From positions 1 through 23,984 of the forward strand of contig DZCQ01000032.1 in the NCBI GenBank assembly GCA_022730285.1: DNA of 23,984 bases. Direction: 5' to 3'. This DNA comes from Flavobacterium psychrophilum. Its GTDB lineage: Bacteria; Bacteroidota; Bacteroidia; Flavobacteriales; Flavobacteriaceae. Below, piece after piece: positions 15,755 through 22,802 of the stretch. A program made the position numbers and the translations under genes. The notes beneath the pieces are model-generated. The model was not told where the DNA came from. It saw only the letters and a program-made list of their open reading frames with translations, and did not search any database. Positions within the stretch are counted from its first letter, which is position 1. Each line of letters opens with the position of its first letter.

Positions 15755-16678
15755 ATGATGAGTAATATTCTTGAAATTAAAAATATTGTTAAAAAATATG
15801 GCGATTATACAGCCTTAAATAATGTGTCTTTACACGTGCCAAAAGGGAGTATTTATGGACTTTTAGGTCCAAATGGCGCTGGAAAAACATCTTTAATAAG
15901 AGTAATCAATCAAATAACCTTACCAGATAGTGGCGAAATTTTTTTAGATGGCGAAAAACTGTCTCCACATCATGTGCAGCACATTGGCTATATGCCAGAA
16001 GAACGTGGATTGTACAAAACGATGAGAGTAGGTGAGCAATGCTTATATCTAGCACAACTAAAAGGAATGCAAGCTTCGGATGCAAAAAAACAGCTTAAAT
16101 ATTGGTTTGATAAATTTGAAATTGAAGGCTGGTGGGACAAGAAAATTCAGGAACTATCCAAAGGAATGGCACAGAAAATACAATTTATTGTAACTATTCT
16201 GCACCAACCAAAATTACTAATTTTAGACGAGCCTTTTTCTGGATTTGATCCCGTAAATGCCAATCTTATTAAAGATGAATTGCTGGAACTAAACAAAAAA
16301 GGAACTTCCATTATATTCTCCACACATCGAATGGAAAGCGTAGAAGAATTGTGCGACAATATAGCTTTGATACACAAATCTAACAAATTAATAGAAGGCA
16401 AGCTAGAAGATGTAAAACGAAAGTACCGAAAAAATTCCTTTAATGTGGGAATAATGTCACAAAATGTAGAAGGTTTGATGTACGATTTGACTCAAAAATT
16501 TACCGTTTCACAAACCAATTTCAAATCGCTAAATGATGATTTAAAGCTTGAAATAGATTTAGGAACTGCAACTCCTAACGAATTGCTGCATATTTTAACA
16601 CAACGTGGACAAGTAACACACTTTACCGAGAATATTCCAAGCGTAAACGATATTTTTATTCAAACAGTTAGTAAGTAA
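15755..16678 (+). CDS. ABC transporter ATP-binding protein (NatA-like)
   Basis: A 307-residue ATPase subunit. Walker A is GPNGAGKT (38-45), the Q-loop region MPEERGLYKTM is at ~80-90, the signature is LSKGMAQK (134-141), Walker B is LLILDEP (154-160), the D-loop is SGFDPVN and the H-loop is H201 in STHRM. The last ~80 residues match the C-terminal DUF4162-type extension of NatA-like exporters. Two ATGs stand in tandem at 15755 and 15758; either may be used. A weak -7-like TACATTTA (15732-15739) lies 15 bases upstream. The permease gene starts 38 bases after its stop, so the two make a classical ABC-2 exporter. Relatives expel sodium or small molecules; the substrate is not determined here. 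Confidence 0.93.
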   Translation: MMSNILEIKNIVKKYGDYTALNNVSLHVPKGSIYGLLGPNGAGKTSLIRVINQITLPDSGEIFLDGEKLSPHHVQHIGYMPEERGLYKTMRVGEQCLYLAQLKGMQASDAKKQLKYWFDKFEIEGWWDKKIQELSKGMAQKIQFIVTILHQPKLLILDEPFSGFDPVNANLIKDELLELNKKGTSIIFSTHRMESVEELCDNIALIHKSNKLIEGKLEDVKRKYRKNSFNVGIMSQNVEGLMYDLTQKFTVSQTNFKSLNDDLKLEIDLGTATPNELLHILTQRGQVTHFTENIPSVNDIFIQTVSK

Positions 16679-16716
16679 TTAATATCGAAACGAAATTTAA
16701 AATAAAAACAATAAAA

Positions 16717-18021
16717 ATGTCTATACTAGCACTCATCATAAAAAGAGAATTTATTGCAAAAGTCCGAAACAAATCATTTATTGTCATGACTTTTTTAACA
16801 CCGTTATTAGTGGTAGCAGCCTCCTTTTTTATAGGATATTTAGTTAATTTAAACAAAGATAAAACCGTAAAAGTTGCCATTTATGATGCCAATCCTATTT
16901 TAGAACCCAATTTTGTAAGCACTAAAGAATTAGCCTATGTAAATCTTTCGCAAATGACTTTTAAACAAGCCAAAAGTGTAGCCGAAAAAAATTACGAAGG
17001 ATTAATTTATATACCAAAAGTAGCCAATATTCAAGAACTAAAATCGAAAGTACAATACCTATCGGAAGACAGTCCAAGTATCGGATTTATTCAAAGTACC
17101 GAAAAAATAATTAGCAAACAACTTACAACTAGTAAACTAAAAGAAGCGGGAATTGATTATCAAACAATAGAAAAAGAAAAAGTAGATTCCAACCTTCAAT
17201 TAGCTAATTATTCCGGTAAAGAAAGCATCAAAGGACTGAACGAAATAAAAATTGCCATTGGAGGTGCTTTAGGATATTTAATCATGATGTTTATTGTAAT
17301 TTACGGAAATTTTGTAATGAGAAGCGTAATAGAAGAAAAAACATCTCGCATCATCGAAATAATTATCTCCTCCGTAAAACCATACCAACTCATGATGGGG
17401 AAAATTATCGGAAATTCTTTAGCAGGACTGTTGCAATTTGCCATTTGGGCAATCGTTGCAGGAATATTATTGTTTGGAGCATCTGCTTTTTTAGGACTCG
17501 AAAGCAGCACACAAGCAGCCATGAATCCAGAGCTAGTACACACAGCTCAAAACGAATTAGGCGCTTCTATACAATCCTATATTCAAGAAATTTTTAATCT
17601 ACCACTTATAACACTTGTGTTAAGTTTTGTAGTATATTTTATAGGAGGATACTTTTTATATAGTTCCTTTTACGCCGCCATTGGTGCAGCAGTCGATTCA
17701 GAAACCGATTCGCAACAATTTCTATTACCTATAATCATGCCATTAGTACTAGCAGTCTACATAGGCTTTTTTACCGTAATGGACGACCCACATGGAACAA
17801 TAGCAATCATATTCTCCATAGTACCACTCACCTCGCCAATAGTAATGCTAATGCGGATTCCCTTTGGAGTCCCCATTTGGCAACTACTATTATCTATTGC
17901 ACTACTATTTGGGACATTCCTACTAGTAGTTTGGTTTGCATCAAAAATTTATCGAGTAGGAATACTAATGTATGGCAAAAAACCAACTTGGAAAGAACTA
18001 TATAAATGGCTAAGCTATTAA
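16717..18021 (+). CDS. ABC-2 type permease (NatB-like)
   Basis: A 434-residue inner-membrane permease partnered with the ATPase just upstream. TM1 is at ~22-43. It is followed by an extracytoplasmic domain of ~130 residues, then TM helices near 185-205, 230-260 (containing LAGLLQFAIWAIVAGILLFG), 300-325, 345-365, 370-385 and 392-412. The hallmark SVIEEKTSRIIEIIISSVKPYQLMMGKIIG lies at ~205-235 and is the coupling-helix region shared by the NatB/YhaP family. The architecture and length match family members. It probably works as a homodimer with two copies of the ATPase. After the stop, 18022-18179 holds the second copy of the intergenic repeat and no gene. Confidence 0.92.
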   Translation: MSILALIIKREFIAKVRNKSFIVMTFLTPLLVVAASFFIGYLVNLNKDKTVKVAIYDANPILEPNFVSTKELAYVNLSQMTFKQAKSVAEKNYEGLIYIPKVANIQELKSKVQYLSEDSPSIGFIQSTEKIISKQLTTSKLKEAGIDYQTIEKEKVDSNLQLANYSGKESIKGLNEIKIAIGGALGYLIMMFIVIYGNFVMRSVIEEKTSRIIEIIISSVKPYQLMMGKIIGNSLAGLLQFAIWAIVAGILLFGASAFLGLESSTQAAMNPELVHTAQNELGASIQSYIQEIFNLPLITLVLSFVVYFIGGYFLYSSFYAAIGAAVDSETDSQQFLLPIIMPLVLAVYIGFFTVMDDPHGTIAIIFSIVPLTSPIVMLMRIPFGVPIWQLLLSIALLFGTFLLVVWFASKIYRVGILMYGKKPTWKELYKWLSY

Positions 18022-18062
18022 TAAAAATAATTTAAAGCCAATCAAACGATTTTTTTTACACA

Positions 18063-18126
18063 CTAAGCCTGCTTTCGCCTTTATCTTTTCGCTTCGCTAC
18101 AAGGATATCATCTCTATCAGGGCTAA
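18063..18126 (-). repeat. Structured intergenic repeat, copy 2 (opposite orientation, shorter)
   Basis: Read on the minus strand it starts TTAGCCCTGATAGAGATG (from 18126), continues ATATCCTTGTAGCG, then AAGCGAAAAGAT, and ends GCGAAAGCAGGCTTAG near 18063. Compared with copy 1 at 8413-8499, AGCCC.GATAG, ATCCTT, AAAAGAT and GCGAA.AGC.GG are all kept in order, while the apical hairpin is shorter. The outer pair CCTG/CAGG replaces CCAG/CTGG of copy 1, a compensatory change. It lies between the ABC permease gene and the response-regulator gene. Confidence 0.65.
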
Positions 18127-18179
18127 GAAAAATACAAGGCATTTTTTAAGCTAAAAATAAACACAAAATATCCTTCAGA

Positions 18180-19343
18180 ATGTCAAAAATATTAATCATA
18201 GAAGATGAAGCGTCTATCAGGAGAGTACTAACCAAAATACTATCCGAAGAAAACAGCTCTTACATTGTAGAGGAAGCCGAAGATGGACAACAGGGACTCG
18301 AAAAAATAAAAGCCGAAGAATATGACCTAGTTCTTTGCGATATAAAAATGCCAAAAATGGACGGAGTAGAACTACTTCAAGCCGCAAAAAAAATAAAACC
18401 AGAAATACAAATAGTAATGATTTCTGGACACGGAGATATTGAGACTGCCATTAACACCATGCGTTTAGGAGCATTCGACTATATATCCAAGCCACCAGAC
18501 TTAAACAGACTATTAAATACTGTCCGAAATGCATTGGACAAAAAACAACTAGTAGTAGAAAATAAAATACTAAAAAACAAAGTATCTAAAAACTACGAAA
18601 TAATAGGAAAAAGCAACGCAATTAATCAAATAAAAGAAATAATAGAAAAAGTTGCAATAACAGATGCACGTGTTTTAATAACAGGAGCAAATGGAACAGG
18701 TAAAGAACTTGTTGCACACCAATTACACCAAAAAAGCAATCGTTCTCAAGCTCCAATTATAGAGGTAAACTGTGCTGCAATTCCATCAGAACTTATAGAA
18801 AGCGAACTATTTGGACATGTAAAAGGAGCATTCACCTCTGCTGTAAAAGATAGAGCTGGAAAATTTGAAGCTGCAAATGGAGGGACTATTTTTCTAGACG
18901 AAATAGGAGATATGAGCCTATCTGCACAAGCAAAAGTACTTCGAGCTTTGCAAGAAAATTTAATTCAGCGAGTAGGTGCAGATAAAGATATTAAGGTAAA
19001 CACAAGAGTAATTGCCGCAACCAATAAAGATTTAAAACAAGAAATTGCAAATGGTACTTTTAGAGAAGACCTATACCATAGACTCGCAGTTATACTCATA
19101 AAAGTCCCATCACTAAACGATAGAAGAGAAGATATTCCATTATTAATAGAACATTTTTTAAACAAAATTACACAGGAACAGGGTAGTGTAGTACGAACAT
19201 TTTCGCCAGAAGCTATTCAACTTCTACAAGAATATGATTGGACTGGGAACATTCGTGAACTACGAAATGTAATAGAACGACTAATAATATTAGGCAATAA
19301 TCAAATTTCCGAAGAAGATGTAAAACTATTTGCAAGCAAATAA
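18180..19343 (+). CDS. NtrC-family sigma-54-type response regulator without DNA-binding domain
   Basis: A 387-residue protein. The receiver domain (1-~120) has the acidic pair E8/D9, phospho-acceptor D54, S82 and K104. The AAA+ domain (~140-370) has a Walker A variant GANGTGKE (169-176), a sigma-54 contact loop GAFTSA (216-221; canonical GAFTGA), Walker B IFLDE (237-241) and the C-terminal WTGNIRELRNVIERL. It ends at FASK just after the AAA+ lid. The FIS-type helix-turn-helix that normally follows (~50 residues) is absent, so specific DNA binding is not expected from this chain. Short regulators of this kind, also with the altered loop, are familiar in Bacteroidota. No histidine kinase is adjacent, so it is an orphan. 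The next gene starts 24 bases downstream. Confidence 0.93.
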   Translation: MSKILIIEDEASIRRVLTKILSEENSSYIVEEAEDGQQGLEKIKAEEYDLVLCDIKMPKMDGVELLQAAKKIKPEIQIVMISGHGDIETAINTMRLGAFDYISKPPDLNRLLNTVRNALDKKQLVVENKILKNKVSKNYEIIGKSNAINQIKEIIEKVAITDARVLITGANGTGKELVAHQLHQKSNRSQAPIIEVNCAAIPSELIESELFGHVKGAFTSAVKDRAGKFEAANGGTIFLDEIGDMSLSAQAKVLRALQENLIQRVGADKDIKVNTRVIAATNKDLKQEIANGTFREDLYHRLAVILIKVPSLNDRREDIPLLIEHFLNKITQEQGSVVRTFSPEAIQLLQEYDWTGNIRELRNVIERLIILGNNQISEEDVKLFASK

Positions 19344-19367
19344 CTAATAGGAATACAAATAGATACA

Positions 19368-19979
19368 ATGAATTTAAAAAAAATAAATCCAAACTTACAG
19401 CAAGCATTTATTGAAAACGGACTTACAATTGCTAACGAATTGCAAGAAGAAACGTTTAGTACCATTAAAAGTGGTGTAGATGCGGTAATAATTGCTCCAT
19501 TCGGTACTGGAAAAACAACAACAATACTCCTCAATGTGATTCAACGGTTGGAAAAAACGGTTGGAGAAAGTACAAGAGCATTAATTATTGTAGAAAATAA
19601 AGAGCAAGTTGTTGCAATGGAAACTCTCTTTTTAAAATATGCTACATACCATGATTTAAGTGTGTTTGGAGTTCACGATAAAGGAGATATAGACTATGAT
19701 AAAAATATTATATCCTTAGGATTAGATGTATTGATAGGTACACCTAACAGGTTGAATGCTTTATTTTCATCGGCTGGATTTAACATTAGTACTATTAAAA
19801 TGTTAGTCATAGACGATGCCGATATTTTATTTAAAAATAGAATGGACGCCATTGTTTTAAGGCTTTCTAATAGTATCGAAAAAACTCAACGTCTCTTTTT
19901 TGCAGGAAACATTACAGAAAAAATAGAAGTTATGGCCGATAAAATAATGGTAGAACCTCTTTTTTTTGAATTTGAATAA
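19368..19979 (+). CDS. Single-domain, degenerate DEAD-box helicase-like protein
   Basis: A 203-residue protein matching only the first RecA-like domain of DEAD-box RNA helicases. A Q-motif-like ANELQEETF lies at 22-30, motif I is APFGTGKT (43-50), motif Ib is GTPNRL (124-129), and motif II is DDAD (149-152) with Asp in place of the catalytic Glu. The motif III position reads AGN (179-181) instead of SAT. The second RecA domain is missing and the frame ends cleanly, with no remnant in the 75 bases after it. I recall ~200-residue homologues with equally degenerate motifs in Flavobacteriaceae, so this is probably a stable family rather than a fresh truncation. It may bind ATP or RNA without unwinding. 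It lies 24 bases after the response-regulator gene and is probably co-transcribed. Confidence 0.85.
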   Translation: MNLKKINPNLQQAFIENGLTIANELQEETFSTIKSGVDAVIIAPFGTGKTTTILLNVIQRLEKTVGESTRALIIVENKEQVVAMETLFLKYATYHDLSVFGVHDKGDIDYDKNIISLGLDVLIGTPNRLNALFSSAGFNISTIKMLVIDDADILFKNRMDAIVLRLSNSIEKTQRLFFAGNITEKIEVMADKIMVEPLFFEFE

Positions 19980-20018
19980 TTTGTATAAAATTAGAGCAAA
20001 CATGTAATTACAAATTAG

Positions 20019-20026
20019 TATCTTTG
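20019..20026 (+). promoter_or_regulatory. Putative -7 box for the DUF2007 gene
   Basis: TATCTTTG matches TAnnTTTG and lies 28 bases before the ATG at 20055. No -33 TTG stands at ideal spacing. It suggests this gene has its own promoter in addition to any read-through from upstream. Confidence 0.45.
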
Positions 20027-20054
20027 TGTAATTAACAATTTAGATAGAACAACA

Positions 20055-20273
20055 ATGGGATTGATAAAGGTATTTTCAGGAAGTGAAATTCTAGCTATTG
20101 GCTTGCAAGAGCGTCTAGAAGAGGCATCTATTAAGACTGTGGTTAAAAATAATATCCAATCTGGCAGAATGGCGGGATTTGGAACAATAGATCAGGCTGT
20201 TGAGGTATTTATTGAAGAAGTAAATTATGGAAAAGCACATGCAATTTTAGAAAAATATCGATTAGAAATTTAA
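20055..20273 (+). CDS. DUF2007 domain protein (putative signal-transducing protein)
   Basis: A 72-residue protein made of a single DUF2007 domain, a small ferredoxin-like beta-alpha-beta-beta-alpha-beta fold. LIKVFSGSEILAIGLQERLEEASIKTVVKNN is the first strand and helix and leads to the second strand, and VEVFIEEVNYGKAHAILEKY is the final strand and helix. The family is widespread and is named only by analogy with signal-transducing proteins; no biochemical role is established. It follows the degenerate helicase-like gene by 75 bases with a candidate promoter between, and is closed by a strong terminator 21 bases after its stop. Confidence 0.85.
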   Translation: MGLIKVFSGSEILAIGLQERLEEASIKTVVKNNIQSGRMAGFGTIDQAVEVFIEEVNYGKAHAILEKYRLEI

Positions 20274-20294
20274 AACAATAACAATACCTATTAT

Positions 20295-20339
20295 CCCAAT
20301 AAAAAATCCATTCTTGTATAGAATGGATTTTTTATTGGG
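20295..20339. terminator. Bidirectional intrinsic terminator
   Basis: A perfect 19-bp stem: arm 20295-20313 (CCCAAT, six A, TCCATTC) with arm 20321-20339 (GAATGGA, six T, ATTGGG). One more A-T pair closes a 5-base loop. It lies between the convergent DUF2007 and serine-palmitoyltransferase-like genes, so it can stop both transcripts. The internal A6/T6 block serves as part of the stem; there is no separate long T tail. Confidence 0.85.
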
Positions 20340-20356
20340 GTAATATATACTTTAAG

Positions 20357-21619
20357 CTATGCGTCTAAATCTACTTTTGTAGCATCTGCAATTTTTTTAT
20401 AAGTACCATTTACTAATTTTTCACGAATTGCCTCAAATGCTGTTAGTGTTTCCTCAATATCTGCTATAGTATGAGAAGCTGTTGGAATCATTCTCAATAA
20501 AATCATTCCTTTTGGAATTACAGGATATACCACAATTGACAAGAAAATATCATAATTTTCTCTTAAATCATTTACCATAACCATTGCTTCTGGAATGGAA
20601 CCTTCAAGATAAACAGGTGTTACACAGGTGTTGGTATCTCCAATATTGAATCCTTTTGCTTTTAAGCCACCTTGCAACGCATTTACATTTTCCCAAAGTT
20701 TATCTTTTAACTCTGATGATTTACGTAATAATTCTAAACGTTTTAGTGAACCAATGGTTTGAATCATTGGTAATGCTTTTGCAAACATTTGTGAACGTAA
20801 ATTATATTTTAAATAATCTATAATATCTTTATCTGCTGCAACAAAAGCACCAATATTTGCCATTGATTTTGCAAAAGTTGAGAAATAAACATCAATTCCA
20901 TCTTGGCAATCTTGCTCTTCTCCAGCTCCAGCTCCAGTTTTTCCTAATGTTCCAAATCCATGTGCATCATCAACTAATAAGCGGAAATTGTATTTTTTCT
21001 TCATTTCTACAATTTCTTTTAGCTTTCCTTGTTGTCCACGCATTCCAAAAACACCTTCGGTGATGAATAAAATTCCTCCACCTGTTTCCGTTGCTAATTT
21101 TGTGGCACGTTGTAGGTTTTTTTCCATACTCTCAATATCGTTATGACGATAAGTAAAGCGTTTTCCCATGTGTAGGCGTACACCATCTATAATACAAGCA
21201 TGACCATCAACATCATAAACAATAACATCGTTTTTAGTAACCAAAGCATCAATAATTGATACCATTCCTTGGTAACCAAAATTTAATAAATAAGCGGATT
21301 CTTTCATTACAAAAGCAGCTAATTCTTGTTCTAATTGTTCGTGGTATTTTGTGTGACCACTCATCATTCTTGCTCCCATTGGGTAAGCAGCACCAAATGC
21401 TATTGCGGCATCTATATCTGCTTTTCGAACCTCTGGGTGGTTAGCAAGTCCTAAATAATCATTTAAACTCCAATTTAATATATCTTTTCCTTGAAACTGC
21501 ATTCTTGGACCTAATTCTCCTTCTAGTTTAGGGAAAACAAAGTATCCTTCTGCTTGTGATGCCCATTTTCCTAATGGACCTTTATTGTTTTGAATTCTTT
21601 CGAATAAATCTTTAACCAT
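20357..21619 (-). CDS. Alpha-oxoamine synthase, serine palmitoyltransferase-like
   Basis: A 420-residue PLP enzyme of the alpha-oxoamine synthase family (serine palmitoyltransferase, KBL, BioF, ALAS). NWSLNDYLGLANHPEV (49-64) and GAAYPMGARMMSGHTKYHEQLEQELAAF (~76-103) are the family start. H140 in DGHACIIDG is the residue that stacks on PLP, VDDAHGFGTLGKTGAG includes D217 and H220, and K251 in STFAKSMANIGAF is the Schiff-base lysine. It condenses an amino acid with a fatty acyl thioester. The KSMANIGAF neighbourhood and the sphingolipid/sulfonolipid chemistry of Bacteroidota favour the first step of sphingolipid or sulfonolipid synthesis over BioF or KBL, but serine versus cysteate cannot be chosen from sequence. 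It has a -7 box at 21649-21656 and is terminated by the shared hairpin. Confidence 0.9.
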   Translation of the reverse strand: MVKDLFERIQNNKGPLGKWASQAEGYFVFPKLEGELGPRMQFQGKDILNWSLNDYLGLANHPEVRKADIDAAIAFGAAYPMGARMMSGHTKYHEQLEQELAAFVMKESAYLLNFGYQGMVSIIDALVTKNDVIVYDVDGHACIIDGVRLHMGKRFTYRHNDIESMEKNLQRATKLATETGGGILFITEGVFGMRGQQGKLKEIVEMKKKYNFRLLVDDAHGFGTLGKTGAGAGEEQDCQDGIDVYFSTFAKSMANIGAFVAADKDIIDYLKYNLRSQMFAKALPMIQTIGSLKRLELLRKSSELKDKLWENVNALQGGLKAKGFNIGDTNTCVTPVYLEGSIPEAMVMVNDLRENYDIFLSIVVYPVIPKGMILLRMIPTASHTIADIEETLTAFEAIREKLVNGTYKKIADATKVDLDA

Positions 21620-21648
21620 GATGTGTAAAAATATTTTTTTAGAAGTTG

Positions 21649-21656
21649 CAAATTTA
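21649..21656 (-). promoter_or_regulatory. Putative -7 box for the serine-palmitoyltransferase-like gene
   Basis: On the minus strand TAAATTTG (21656-21649) matches TAnnTTTG, 29 bases before the ATG at 21619. The -33 region is only T-rich. Confidence 0.45.
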
Positions 21657-21767
21657 CGAATATTTTTTATTTTTTTGTGGTACTACTTACTTTTTTACTA
21701 TCATTAAAACATGCTTGTTTTCTATTAGACCTATTTTTTCTGAAAACAGTAAGAAATGGATAAAATG

Positions 21768-22610
21768 TTATTCTTTTACTTTCGATTTTTTGTATAGAGT
21801 AGCATCGTCTGCAAATTTTTGTAGTTCTATTTTTGGTTCTCCATATATCCAAATTTCTGATTTTCCAGAGGCATTAATAGCTAAGGCTCCATTTGTAAAT
21901 ACGCTACAATTTGTGGCACCTTCGGTGGTTAAGTTCATTATTTTGGAAGTTGCATTTTTTCCGGTATATTTTGCATTATTGTCTAGCCTAAGTTTTATTT
22001 CGGTAATATCTCCTTCTAGGGTAACTTCTGTTTTTTGGTACATATCTAGTTTTAAAATTGGACTAGAAATTAATGATTTGAGTATTGCATTTTTACTCAT
22101 TTCTATTATAACATCTTGACTTTTAAGGTTTAGTTCAATTTTCGCCTTGTCGTTTGCTAATAGTGTAAAGTTTGCTGCATTTACATTCATAAAGGATTTG
22201 GAATAATCATAAGCTTTGACGGTTATACTAGGTAGTTGTAATTCGGAAATTGCGTTTAATTTTGCTTCGTGTCTTACATATATTAGCTTTAAAGTATCGG
22301 TATATATTACTTTTATTTGTAATTTTTCAAAGCCTGTTATGTTTTTGTTGGTATTTAGGCGTAATGAATTTCCATGATTTTCATGATTAATAGCTGCATG
22401 CAAATTTTCGTCTGCTTCTATTTCGATGGCACTTTTTGTTCCTTTAACTAAGGTGATTTCTAGATTGTCTTCTATTTCTAATTCGGCAAATGGTGCAACA
22501 TTATGTTTTACTACAGTTACTATTTTAGAACCTTTAAGGTTTGCTTTTTTTTGTGCCATTACAATTGTGACACTACATAAGGTTAAAAAGAGGAAAATTG
22601 TTTTTTTCAT
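21768..22610 (-). CDS. Secreted GIN/DUF2807 domain protein
   Basis: A 280-residue exported protein. A signal peptide occupies residues 1-19, with likely cleavage after VMA. The mature part matches the DUF2807 ('GIN', putative auto-transporter adhesin head) pattern: FAELEIEDNLEITLVKGTKSAIEIEADENL (~40-70), then LRLNTNKNITGFEKLQIKVIYTDTLKLIYVRHEAKL, followed by repeated ~20-residue strand pairs consistent with a right-handed beta-helix. Family function is not established. It follows a PspC-type membrane protein gene on the same strand, a pairing I recall from other Flavobacteriaceae. A terminator and a -7 box between them indicate its own promoter. The last ~20 residues are charged (ending KKSKVKE) and carry no sorting-tag features. 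Confidence 0.85.
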   Translation of the reverse strand: MKKTIFLFLTLCSVTIVMAQKKANLKGSKIVTVVKHNVAPFAELEIEDNLEITLVKGTKSAIEIEADENLHAAINHENHGNSLRLNTNKNITGFEKLQIKVIYTDTLKLIYVRHEAKLNAISELQLPSITVKAYDYSKSFMNVNAANFTLLANDKAKIELNLKSQDVIIEMSKNAILKSLISSPILKLDMYQKTEVTLEGDITEIKLRLDNNAKYTGKNATSKIMNLTTEGATNCSVFTNGALAINASGKSEIWIYGEPKIELQKFADDATLYKKSKVKE

Positions 22611-22627
22611 GGTATTTTAGTTTGGAA

Positions 22628-22635
22628 CAAATATA
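22628..22635 (-). promoter_or_regulatory. Putative -7 box for the GIN/DUF2807 gene
   Basis: Minus-strand TATATTTG (22635-22628) matches TAnnTTTG and stands 17 bases before the ATG at 22610. It directly abuts and partly overlaps the T tract of the upstream terminator. Confidence 0.5.
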
Positions 22636-22668
22636 AAAAAAATCATTCGCTTTGTAGGAATGATTTTT
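22635..22668 (-). terminator. Intrinsic terminator of the PspC-type gene
   Basis: Read on the minus strand, the 11-bp perfect stem AAAAATCATTC (22668-22658) pairs with GAATGATTTTT (22648-22638) across a 9-base loop. The T run continues to 22635, giving eight consecutive T. It lies 135 bases downstream of the PspC-type stop codon and ends transcription before the GIN gene. Confidence 0.75.
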
Positions 22669-22802
22669 ATTTTATTTTACTTTTTTGATTTAATACTATC
22701 CAATATTTTTTGAGTACTAATTTTATTTTTAAGATGAGAATAATATAAAAAGTAGAAAAGCAATCGTGTGTTTTACAAAAAAGATTAGAATTTTAAGCAT
22801 AA

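Noticed and set aside
20857..21063. Plus-strand frames within the alpha-oxoamine synthase gene (also 21256-21444).
   Set aside because: They lie opposite conserved PLP-enzyme motifs and give low-complexity Leu/Gln-rich translations.
21646..22119. 157-codon plus-strand frame opposite the GIN/DUF2807 gene.
   Set aside because: It is antisense to a gene with a clear signal peptide and family pattern. The translation is Phe/Ser-rich, as expected for the complement of AT-rich coding sequence.
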